Origin: Lamellibrachia satsuma
Lineage: Eukaryota > Annelida > Polychaeta > Sabellida > Siboglinidae
Assembly: GCA_033239005.1 (NCBI GenBank)
Contig: BSQZ01000098.1
Span: forward strand, 62,001 to 126,000
Direction: 5' to 3'
DNA: 64,000 nucleotides
The notes beneath the pieces were generated by a model that did not search any database, was not told the origin of the DNA, and worked only from the letters and a program-made list of their open reading frames with translations. Position numbers and translations under genes: made by a program. Shown piece after piece: positions 16,701 through 30,100 of the stretch (positions within the stretch are counted from its first letter, which is position 1; every line of letters starts with the position of its first letter).

Positions 16701-18110
16701 GATACGAGACATTTACCTCCAGCTGTTATACTTAAGAGACCTGTACCTACGGCTGTTATATTTACGAGACCTGTACCTACAGCTGTTATACTTACGAGAC
16801 CTGTACCTACAGCTGTTATACTTACGAGACCTGTACCTACAGCTGTTATACTTACGAGTACTGTACCTACAGCTGTTATACTTACGAAACCTGTACCTAC
16901 AGCTGTTATGCTTATGAGACTTGTACCTACAGCTGTTATGCTTACGAGACCTGTACCTACAGCTGTTATACTTACAAGACCTGTACCTACAGCTGTTATG
17001 CTTACGAGACCTGTACGTACAGCTGTTATACTTACGAGACCTGTACCTACAGCTGTTATACTTTACGAGACCTGTACCTACAGCTGTTATACTTTACGAG
17101 ACCTGTACCTACAGCTGTTATACTTACGAGACCTGTACCTACAGCTGTTATACTTACGAGACCTGTACCTACAGCTGTTATACTTACGAGACCTGTACCT
17201 ACAGCTGTTATACTTACGAGACCTGTACCTACAGCTGTTATACTTACGAGACCTGTACCTACAGCTGTTATACTTACGAGACCTGTACCTACAGCTGTTA
17301 TACTTACGAGACCTGTACCCTACACAGCTGTTATACTTTACGAGACCTGTACCTACAGCTGTTATACTTACGAGACCTGTACCTACAGCTGTTATACTTA
17401 CGAGACCTGTACCTACAGCTGTTATACTTACGAGACCTGTACCTACAGCTGTTATACTTTACGAGACCTGTACCTACAGCTGTTATACTTACGAGACCTG
17501 TACCTACAGCTGTTATACTTTACGAGACCTGTACCTACAGCTGTTATACTTACGAGACCTGTACCTACAGCTGTTATACTTACGAGACCTGTACCTACAG
17601 CTGTTATACTTACGAGAGACCTGTACCTACAGCTGTTATACTTACGAGACCTGTACCTACAGCTGTTATACTTACGAGACCTGTACCTACAGCTGTTATA
17701 CTTACGAGACCTGTACCTACAGCTGTTATACTTACGAGACCTGTACCTACAGCTGTTATACTTACGAGACCTGTACCTACAGCTGTTATACTTACGAGAC
17801 CTGTACCTACAGCTGTTATACTTACGAGACCTGTACCTACAGCTGTTATACTTACGAGACCTGTACCTACAGCTGTTATACTTACGAGACCTGTACCTAC
17901 AGCTGTTATACTTACGAGACCTGTACCTACAGCTGTTATACTTACGAGACCTGTACCTACAGCTGTTATACTTACGAGACCTGTACCTACAGCTGTTATA
18001 CTTACGAGACCTGTACCTACAGCTGTTATATACTTTTACGAGACCTGTACCTACAGCTGTTATACTTACGAGAGACCTGTACCTACAGCTGTTATTACTT
18101 TACGAGACCT
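13741..18110. repeat. Indel-rich satellite segment
   Basis: Frequent 1-5 bp indels interrupt the 30-bp unit here, far more often than in the flanking blocks. Typical changes are an extra T (ACTTTACGAG), a GA duplication (GAGAGACC), GT duplication (CTGTGTACC) and partly deleted units such as 13,800-13,812, 15,490-15,512, 15,670-15,695, 15,900-15,915 and 16,063-16,092. Point variants (TATGCTT for TATACTT) also become common. The segment looks either like an old recombination zone between more homogeneous blocks or like a place where a long-read consensus was poorly resolved. The sequence alone does not separate these. Confidence 0.88.
16681..17010. repeat. Island of diverged units resembling the right arm
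   Basis: About eleven consecutive units carry substitutions instead of indels: AACTGTTGTAGATACGAG at 16,691, CTTAAGAGAC at 16,731, ACGGCTG at about 16,749, CGAGTACTG at 16,855, CGAAACC, TATGAGACTTG at about 16,913, CTTACAAGAC at 16,971 and TGTACGTAC at 17,012. The first three variants occur in the same order and spacing at 50,091 in the right arm, with near-identical surrounding sequence, so this island and the right arm share ancestry. It is the only place in the left 45 kb that shows this combination. Confidence 0.85.
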
Positions 18111-21100
18111 GTACCTACAGCTGTTATACTTACGAGACCTGTACCTACAGCTGTTATACTTACGAGACCTGTACCTACAGCTGTTATACTTACGAGACCT
18201 GTACCTACAGCTGTTATACTTACGAGACCTGTACCTACAGCTGTTATACTTACGAGACCTGTACCTACAGCTGTTATACTTACGAGACCTGTACCTACAG
18301 CTGTTATACTTACGAGACCTGTACCTACAGCTGTTATACTTACGAGACCTGTACCTACAGCTGTTATACTTACGAGACCTGTACCTACAGCTGTTATACT
18401 TACGAGACCTGTACCTACAGCTGTTATACTTACGAGACCTGTACCTACAGCTGTTATACTTACGAGACCTGTACCTACAGCTGTTATACTTACGAGACCT
18501 GTACCTACAGCTGTTATACTTACGAGACCTGTACCTACAGCTGTTATACTTACGAGACCTGTACCTACAGCTGTTATACTTACGAGACCTGTACCTACAG
18601 CTGTTATACTTACGAGACCTGTACCTACAGCTGTTATACTTACGAGACCTGTACCTACAGCTGTTATACTTACGAGACCTGTACCTACAGCTGTTATACT
18701 TACGAGACCTGTACCTACAGCTGTTATACTTACGAGACCTGTACCTACAGCTGTTATACTTACGAGACCTGTACCTACAGCTGTTATACTTACGAGACCT
18801 GTACCTACAGCTGTTATACTTACGAGACCTGTACCTACAGCTGTTATACTTACGAGACCTGTACCTACAGCTGTTATACTTACGAGACCTGTACCTACAG
18901 CTGTTATACTTACGAGACCTGTACCTACAGCTGTTATACTTACGAGACCTGTACCTACAGCTGTTATACTTACGAGACCTGTACCTACAGCTGTTATACT
19001 TACGAGACCTGTACCTACAGCTGTTATACTTACGAGACCTGTACCTACAGCTGTTATACTTACGAGACCTGTACCTACAGCTGTTATACTTACGAGACCT
19101 GTACCTACAGCTGTTATACTTACGAGACCTGTACCTACAGCTGTTATACTTACGAGACCTGTACCTACAGCTGTTATACTTACGAGACCTGTACCTACAG
19201 CTGTTATACTTACGAGACCTGTACCTACAGCTGTTATACTTACGAGACCTGTACCTACAGCTGTTATACTTACGAGACCTGTACCTACAGCTGTTATACT
19301 TACGAGACCTGTACCTACAGCTGTTATACTTACGAGACCTGTACCTACAGCTGTTATGCTTACGAGACCTGTACCTACAGCTGTTATACTTACGAGACCT
19401 GTACCTACAGCTGTTATACTTACGAGACCTGTACCTACAGCTGTTATACTTACGAGACCTGTACCTACAGCTGTTATACTTACGAGACCTGTACCTACAG
19501 CTGTTATACTTACGAGACCTGTACCTACAGCTGTTATACTTACGAGACCTGTACCTACAGCTGTTATACTTACGAGACCTGTACCTACAGCTGTTATACT
19601 TACGAGACCTGTACCTACAGCTGTTATACTTACGAGACCTGTACCTACAGCTGTTATACTTACGAGACCTGTACCTACAGCTGTTATACTTACGAGACCT
19701 GTACCTACAGCTGTTATACTTACGAGACCTGTACCTACAGCTGTTATACTTACGAGACCTGTACCTACAGCTGTTATACTTACGAGACCTGTACCTACAG
19801 CTGTTATACTTACGAGACCTGTACCTACAGCTGTTATACTTACGAGACCTGTACCTACAGCTGTTATACTTACGAGACCTGTACCTACAGCTGTTATACT
19901 TACGAGACCTGTACCTACAGCTGTTATACTTACGAGACCTGTACCTACAGCTGTTATACTTACGAGACCTGTACCTACAGCTGTTATACTTACGAGACCT
20001 GTACCTACAGCTGTTATACTTACGAGACCTGTACCTACAGCTGTTATACTTACGAGACCTGTACCTACAGCTGTTATACTTACGAGACCTGTACCTACAG
20101 CTGTTATACTTACGAGACCTGTACCTACAGCTGTTATACTTACGAGACCTGTACCTACAGCTGTTATACTTACGAGACCTGTACCTACAGCTGTTATACT
20201 TACGAGACCTGTACCTACAGCTGTTATACTTACGAGACCTGTACCTACAGCTGTTATACTTACGAGACCTGTACCTACAGCTGTTATACTTACGAGACCT
20301 GTACCTACAGCTGTTATACTTACGAGACCTGTACCTACAGCTGTTATACTTACGAGACCTGTACCTACAGCTGTTATACTTACGAGACCTGTACCTACAG
20401 CTGTTATACTTACGAGACCTGTACCTACAGCTGTTATACTTACGAGACCTGTACCTACAGCTGTTATACTTACGAGACCTGTACCTACAGCTGTTATACT
20501 TACGAGACCTGTACCTACAGCTGTTATACTTACGAGACCTGTACCTACAGCTGTTATACTTACGAGACCTGTACCTACAGCTGTTATACTTACGAGACCT
20601 GTACCTACAGCTGTTATACTTACGAGACCTGTACCTACAGCTGTTATACTTACGAGACCTGTACCTACAGCTGTTATACTTACGAGACCTGTACCTACAG
20701 CTGTTATACTTACGAGACCTGTACCTACAGCTGTTATACTTACGAGACCTGTACCTACAGCTGTTATACTTACGAGACCTGTACCTACAGCTGTTATACT
20801 TACGAGACCTGTACCTACAGCTGTTATACTTACGAGACCTGTACCTACAGCTGTTATACTTACGAGACCTGTACCTACAGCTGTTATACTTACGAGACCT
20901 GTACCTACAGCTGTTATACTTACGAGACCTGTACCTACAGCTGTTATACTTACGAGACCTGTACCTACAGCTGTTATACTTACGAGACCTGTACCTACAG
21001 CTGTTATACTTACGAGACCTGTACCTACAGCTGTTATACTTACGAGACCTGTACCTACAGCTGTTATACTTACGAGACCTGTACCTACAGCTGTTATACT

Positions 21101-24100
21101 TACGAGACCTGTACCTACAGCTGTTATACTTACGAGACCTGTACCTACAGCTGTTATACTTACGAGACCTGTACCTACAGCTGTTATACTTACGAGACCT
21201 GTACCTACAGCTGTTATACTTACGAGACCTGTACCTACAGCTGTTATACTTACGAGACCTGTACCTACAGCTGTTATACTTACGAGACCTGTACCTACAG
21301 CTGTTATACTTACGAGACCTGTACCTACAGCTGTTATACTTACGAGACCTGTACCTACAGCTGTTATACTTACGAGACCTGTACCTACAGCTGTTATACT
21401 TACGAGACCTGTACCTACAGCTGTTATACTTACGAGACCTGTACCTACAGCTGTTATACTTACGAGACCTGTACCTACAGCTGTTATACTTACGAGACCT
21501 GTACCTACAGCTGTTATACTTACGAGACCTGTACCTACAGCTGTTATACTTACGAGACCTGTACCTACAGCTGTTATACTTACGAGACCTGTACCTACAG
21601 CTGTTATACTTACGAGACCTGTACCTACAGCTGTTATACTTACGAGACCTGTACCTACAGCTGTTATACTTACGAGACCTGTACCTACAGCTGTTATACT
21701 TACGAGACCTGTACCTACAGCTGTTATACTTACGAGACCTGTACCTACAGCTGTTATACTTACGAGACCTGTACCTACAGCTGTTATACTTACGAGACCT
21801 GTACCTACAGCTGTTATACTTACGAGACCTGTACCTACAGCTGTTATACTTACGAGACCTGTACCTACAGCTGTTATGCTTACGAGACCTGTACCTACAG
21901 CTGTTATACTTACGAGACCTGTACCTACAGCTGTTATACTTACGAGACCTGTACCTACAGCTGTTATACTTACGAGACCTGTACCTACAGCTGTTATACT
22001 TACGAGACCTGTACCTACAGCTGTTATACTTACGAGACCTGTACCTACAGCTGTTATACTTACGAGACCTGTACCTACAGCTGTTATACTTACGAGACCT
22101 GTACCTACAGCTGTTATACTTACGAGACCTGTACCTACAGCTGTTATACTTACGAGACCTGTACCTACAGCTGTTATACTTACGAGACCTGTACCTACAG
22201 CTGTTATACTTACGAGACCTGTACCTACAGCTGTTATACTTACGAGACCTGTACCTACAGCTGTTATACTTACGAGACCTGTACCTACAGCTGTTATACT
22301 TACGAGACCTGTACCTACAGCTGTTATACTTACGAGACCTGTACCTACAGCTGTTATACTTACGAGACCTGTACCTACAGCTGTTATACTTACGAGACCT
22401 GTACCTACAGCTGTTATACTTACGAGACCTGTACCTACAGCTGTTATACTTACGAGACCTGTACCTACAGCTGTTATACTTACGAGACCTGTACCTACAG
22501 CTGTTATACTTACGAGACCTGTACCTACAGCTGTTATACTTACGAGACCTGTACCTACAGCTGTTATACTTACGAGACCTGTACCTACAGCTGTTATACT
22601 TACGAGACCTGTACCTACAGCTGTTATACTTACGAGACCTGTACCTACAGCTGTTATACTTACGAGACCTGTACCTACAGCTGTTATACTTACGAGACCT
22701 GTACCTACAGCTGTTATACTTACGAGACCTGTACCTACAGCTGTTATACTTACGAGACCTGTACCTACAGCTGTTATACTTACGAGACCTGTACCTACAG
22801 CTGTTATACTTACGAGACCTGTACCTACAGCTGTTATACTTACGAGACCTGTACCTACAGCTGTTATACTTACGAGACCTGTACCTACAGCTGTTATACT
22901 TACGAGACCTGTACCTACAGCTGTTATACTTACGAGACCTGTACCTACAGCTGTTATACTTACGAGACCTGTACCTACAGCTGTTATACTTACGAGACCT
23001 GTACCTACAGCTGTTATACTTACGAGACCTGTACCTACAGCTGTTATACTTACGAGACCTGTACCTACAGCTGTTATACTTACGAGACCTGTACCTACAG
23101 CTGTTATACTTACGAGACCTGTACCTACAGCTGTTATACTTACGAGACCTGTACCTACAGCTGTTATACTTACGAGACCTGTACCTACAGCTGTTATACT
23201 TACGAGACCTGTACCTACAGCTGTTATACTTACGAGACCTGTACCTACAGCTGTTATACTTACGAGACCTGTACCTACAGCTGTTATACTTACGAGACCT
23301 GTACCTACAGCTGTTATACTTACGAGACCTGTACCTACAGCTGTTATACTTACGAGACCTGTACCTACAGCTGTTATACTTACGAGACTGTGTACCTACA
23401 GCTGTTATACTTACGAGACCTGTACCTACAGCTGTTATACTTACGAGACCTGTACCTACAGCTGTTATACTTACGAGACCTGTACCTACAGCTGTTATAC
23501 TTACGAGACCTGTACCTACAGCTGTTATACTTACGAGACCTGTACCTACAGCTGTTATACTTACGAGACCTGTACCTACAGCTGTTATACTTACGAGACC
23601 TGTACCTACGGCTGTTATACTTACGAGACCTGTACCTACAGCTGTTATACTTACGAGACCTGTACCTACAGCTGTTATCCTTACGAGACCTGTACCTACA
23701 GCTGTTATACTTACGAGACCTGTACCTACAGCTGTTATACTTACGAGACCTGTACCTACAGCTGTTATACTTACGAGACCTGTACCTACAGCTGTTATAC
23801 TTACGAGAACTGTACCTACAGCTGTTATGCTTACGAGACCTGTACCTACAGCTGTTATACTTACGAGACCTGTACCTACAGCTGTTATACTTACGAGACC
23901 TGTACCTACAGCTGTTATACTTACGAGACCTGTACCTACAGCTGTTATACTTACGAGACCTGTACCTACAGCTGTTATACTTACGAGACCTGTACCTACA
24001 GCTGTTATACTTACGAGACCTGTACCTACAGCTGTTATACTTACGAGACCTGTACCTACAGCTGTTATACTTACGAGACCTGTACCTACAGCTGTTATAC

Positions 24101-27100
24101 TTACGAGACCTGTACCTACAGCTGTTATACTTACGAGACCTGTACCTACAGCTGTTATACTTACGAGACCTGTACCTACAGCTGTTATACTTACGAGACC
24201 TGTACCTACAGCTGTTATACTTACGAGACCTGTACCTACAGCTGTTATACTTACGAGACCTGTACCTACAGCTGTTATACTTACGAGACCTGTACCTACA
24301 GCTGTTATACTTACGAGACCTGTACCTACAGCTGTTATACTTACGAGACCTGTACCTACAGCTGTTATACTTACGAGACCTGTACCTACAGCTGTTATAC
24401 TTACGAGACCTGTACCTACAGCTGTTATACTTACGAGACCTGTACCTACAGCTGTTATACTTACGAGACCTGTACCTACAGCTGTTATACTTACGAGACC
24501 TGTACCTACAGCTGTTATACTTACGAGACCTGTACCTACAGCTGTTATACTTACGAGACCTGTACCTACAGCTGTTATACTTACGAGACCTGTACCTACA
24601 GCTGTTATACTTACGAGACCTGTACCTACAGCTGTTATACTTACGAGACCTGTACCTACAGCTGTTATACTTACGAGACCTGTACCTACAGCTGTTATAC
24701 TTACGAGACCTGTACCTACAGCTGTTATACTTACGAGACCTGTACCTACAGCTGTTATACTTACGAGACCTGTACCTACAGCTGTTATACTTACGAGACC
24801 TGTACCTACAGCTGTTATACTTACGAGACCTGTACCTACAGCTGTTATACTTACGAGACCTGTACCTACAGCTGTTATACTTACGAGACCTGTACCTACA
24901 GCTGTTATACTTACGAGACCTGTACCTACAGCTGTTATACTTACGAGACCTGTACCTACAGCTGTTATACTTACGAGACCTGTACCTACAGCTGTTATGC
25001 TTACGAGACCTGTACCTACAGCTGTTATACTTACGAGACCTGTACCTACAGCTGTTATACTTACGAGACCTGTACCTACAGCTGTTATACTTACGAGACC
25101 TGTACCTACAGCTGTTATACTTACGAGACCTGTACCTACAGCTGTTATACTTACGAGACCTGTACCTACAGCTGTTATACTTACGAGACCTGTACCTACA
25201 GCTGTTATACTTACGAGACCTGTACCTACAGCTGTTATACTTACGAGACCTGTACCTACAGCTGTTATACTTACGAGACCTGTACCTACAGCTGTTATAC
25301 TTACGAGACCTGTACCTACAGCTGTTATACTTACGAGACCTGTACCTACAGCTGTTATACTTACGAGACCTGTACCTACAGCTGTTATACTTACGAGACC
25401 TGTACCTACAGCTGTTATACTTACGAGACCTGTACCTACAGCTGTTATACTTACGAGACCTGTACCTACAGCTGTTATACTTACGAGACCTGTACCTACA
25501 GCTGTTATACTTACGAGACCTGTACCTACAGCTGTTATACTTACGAGACCTGTACCTACAGCTGTTATACTTACGAGACCTGTACCTACAGCTGTTATAC
25601 TTACGAGACCTGTACCTACAGCTGTTATACTTACGAGACCTGTACCTACAGCTGTTATACTTACGAGACCTGTACCTACAGCTGTTATACTTACGAGACC
25701 TGTACCTACAGCTGTTATACTTACGAGACCTGTACCTACAGCTGTTATACTTACGAGACCTGTACCTACAGCTGTTATACTTACGAGACCTGTACCTACA
25801 GCTGTTATACTTACGAGACCTGTACCTACAGCTGTTATACTTACGAGACCTGTACCTACAGCTGTTATACTTACGAGACCTGTACCTACAGCTGTTATAC
25901 TTACGAGACCTGTACCTACAGCTGTTATACTTACGAGACCTGTACCTACAGCTGTTATACTTACGAGACCTGTACCTACAGCTGTTATACTTACGAGACC
26001 TGTACCTACAGCTGTTATACTTACGAGACCTGTACCTACAGCTGTTATACTTACGAGACCTGTACCTACAGCTGTTATACTTACGAGACCTGTACCTACA
26101 GCTGTTATACTTACGAGACCTGTACCTACAGCTGTTATACTTACGAGACCTGTACCTACAGCTGTTATACTTACGAGACCTGTACCTACAGCTGTTATAC
26201 TTACGAGACCTGTACCTACAGCTGTTATACTTACGAGACCTGTACCTACAGCTGTTATACTTACGAGACCTGTACCTACAGCTGTTATACTTACGAGACC
26301 TGTACCTACAGCTGTTATACTTACGAGACCTGTACCTACAGCTGTTATACTTACGAGACCTGTACCTACAGCTGTTATACTTACGAGACCTGTACCTACA
26401 GCTGTTATACTTACGAGACCTGTACCTACAGCTGTTATACTTACGAGACCTGTACCTACAGCTGTTATACTTACGAGACCTGTACCTACAGCTGTTATAC
26501 TTACGAGACCTGTACCTACAGCTGTTATACTTACGAGACCTGTACCTACAGCTGTTATGCTTACGAGACCTGTACCTACAGCTGTTATACTTACGAGACC
26601 TGTACCTACAGCTGTTATACTTACGAGACCTGTACCTACAGCTGTTATACTTACGAGACCTGTACCTACAGCTGTTATACTTACGAGACCTGTACCTACA
26701 GCTGTTATACTTACGAGACCTGTACCTACAGCTGTTATACTTACGAGACCTGTACCTACAGCTGTTATACTTACGAGACCTGTACCTACAGCTGTTATAC
26801 TTACGAGACCTGTACCTACAGCTGTTATACTTACGAGACCTGTACCTACAGCTGTTATACTTACGAGACCTGTACCTACAGCTGTTATACTTACGAGACC
26901 TGTACCTACAGCTGTTATACTTACGAGACCTGTACCTACAGCTGTTATACTTACGAGACCTGTACCTACAGCTGTTATACTTACGAGACCTGTACCTACA
27001 GCTGTTATACTTACGAGACCTGTACCTACAGCTGTTATACTTACGAGACCTGTACCTACAGCTGTTATACTTACGAGACCTGTACCTACAGCTGTTATAC

Positions 27101-30100
27101 TTACGAGACCTGTACCTACAGCTGTTATACTTACGAGACCTGTACCTACAGCTGTTATACTTACGAGACCTGTACCTACAGCTGTTATACTTACGAGACC
27201 TGTACCTACAGCTGTTATACTTACGAGACCTGTACCTACAGCTGTTATACTTACGAGACCTGTACCTACAGCTGTTATACTTACGAGACCTGTACCTACA
27301 GCTGTTATACTTACGAGACCTGTACCTACAGCTGTTATACTTACGAGACCTGTACCTACAGCTGTTATACTTACGAGACCTGTACCTACAGCTGTTATAC
27401 TTACGAGACCTGTACCTACAGCTGTTATACTTACGAGACCTGTACCTACAGCTGTTATACTTACGAGACCTGTACCTACAGCTGTTATACTTACGAGACC
27501 TGTACCTACAGCTGTTATACTTACGAGACCTGTACCTACAGCTGTTATACTTACGAGACCTGTACCTACAGCTGTTATACTTACGAGACCTGTACCTACA
27601 GCTGTTATGCTTACGAGACCTGTACCTACAGCTGTTATACTTACGAGACCTGTACCTACAGCTGTTATACTTACGAGACCTGTACCTACAGCTGTTATAC
27701 TTACGAGACCTGTACCTACAGCTGTTATACTTACGAGACCTGTACCTACAGCTGTTATACTTACGAGACCTGTACCTACAGCTGTTATACTTACGAGACC
27801 TGTACCTACAGCTGTTATACTTACGAGACCTGTACCTACAGCTGTTATACTTACGAGACCTGTACCTACAGCTGTTATACTTACGAGACCTGTACCTACA
27901 GCTGTTATACTTACGAGACCTGTACCTACAGCTGTTATACTTACGAGACCTGTACCTACAGCTGTTATACTTACGAGACCTGTACCTACAGCTGTTATAC
28001 TTACGAGACCTGTACCTACAGCTGTTATACTTACGAGACCTGTACCTACAGCTGTTATACTTACGAGACCTGTACCTACAGCTGTTATACTTACGAGACC
28101 TGTACCTACAGCTGTTATACTTACGAGACCTGTACCTACAGCTGTTATACTTACGAGACCTGTACCTACAGCTGTTATACTTACGAGACCTGTACCTACA
28201 GCTGTTATACTTACGAGACCTGTACCTACAGCTGTTATACTTACGAGACCTGTACCTACAGCTGTTATACTTACGAGACCTGTACCTACAGCTGTTATAC
28301 TTACGAGACCTGTACCTACAGCTGTTATACTTACGAGACCTGTACCTACAGCTGTTATACTTACGAGACCTGTACCTACAGCTGTTATACTTACGAGACC
28401 TGTACCTACAGCTGTTATACTTACGAGACCTGTACCTACAGCTGTTATACTTACGAGACCTGTACCTACAGCTGTTATACTTACGAGACCTGTACCTACA
28501 GCTGTTATACTTACGAGACCTGTACCTACAGCTGTTATACTTACGAGACCTGTACCTACAGCTGTTATACTTACGAGACCTGTACCTACAGCTGTTATAC
28601 TTACGAGACCTGTACCTACAGCTGTTATACTTACGAGACCTGTACCTACAGCTGTTATACTTACGAGACCTGTACCTACAGCTGTTATACTTACGAGACC
28701 TGTACCTACAGCTGTTATACTTACGAGACCTGTACCTACAGCTGTTATACTTACGAGACCTGTACCTACAGCTGTTATACTTACGAGACCTGTACCTACA
28801 GCTGTTATACTTACGAGACCTGTACCTACAGCTGTTATACTTACGAGACCTGTACCTACAGCTGTTATACTTACGAGACCTGTACCTACAGCTGTTATAC
28901 TTACGAGACCTGTACCTACAGCTGTTATACTTACGAGACCTGTACCTACAGCTGTTATACTTACGAGACCTGTACCTACAGCTGTTATACTTACGAGACC
29001 TGTACCTACAGCTGTTATACTTACGAGACCTGTACCTACAGCTGTTATACTTACGAGACCTGTACCTACAGCTGTTATACTTACGAGACCTGTACCTACA
29101 GCTGTTATACTTACGAGACCTGTACCTACAGCTGTTATACTTACGAGACCTGTACCTACAGCTGTTATACTTACGAGACCTGTACCTACAGCTGTTATAC
29201 TTACGAGACCTGTACCTACAGCTGTTATACTTACGAGACCTGTACCTACAGCTGTTATACTTACGAGACCTGTACCTACAGCTGTTATACTTACGAGACC
29301 TGTACCTACAGCTGTTATACTTACGAGACCTGTACCTACAGCTGTTATACTTACGAGACCTGTACCTACAGCTGTTATACTTACGAGACCTGTACCTACA
29401 GCTGTTATACTTACGAGACCTGTACCTACAGCTGTTATACTTACGAGACCTGTACCTACAGCTGTTATACTTACGAGACCTGTACCTACAGCTGTTATAC
29501 TTACGAGACCTGTACCTACAGCTGTTATACTTACGAGACCTGTACCTACAGCTGTTATACTTACGAGACCTGTACCTACAGCTGTTATACTTACGAGACC
29601 TGTACCTACAGCTGTTATACTTACGAGACCTGTACCTACAGCTGTTATACTTACGAGACCTGTACCTACAGCTGTTATACTTACGAGACCTGTACCTACA
29701 GCTGTTATACTTACGAGACCTGTACCTACAGCTGTTATACTTACGAGACCTGTACCTACAGCTGTTATACTTACGAGACCTGTACCTACAGCTGTTATAC
29801 TTACGAGACCTGTACCTACAGCTGTTATACTTACGAGACCTGTACCTACAGCTGTTATACTTACGAGACCTGTACCTACAGCTGTTATACTTACGAGACC
29901 TGTACCTACAGCTGTTATACTTACGAGACCTGTACCTACAGCTGTTATACTTACGAGACCTGTACCTACAGCTGTTATACTTACGAGACCTGTACCTACA
30001 GCTGTTATACTTACGAGACCTGTACCTACAGCTGTTATACTTACGAGACCTGTACCTACAGCTGTTATACTTACGAGACCTGTACCTACAGCTGTTATAC

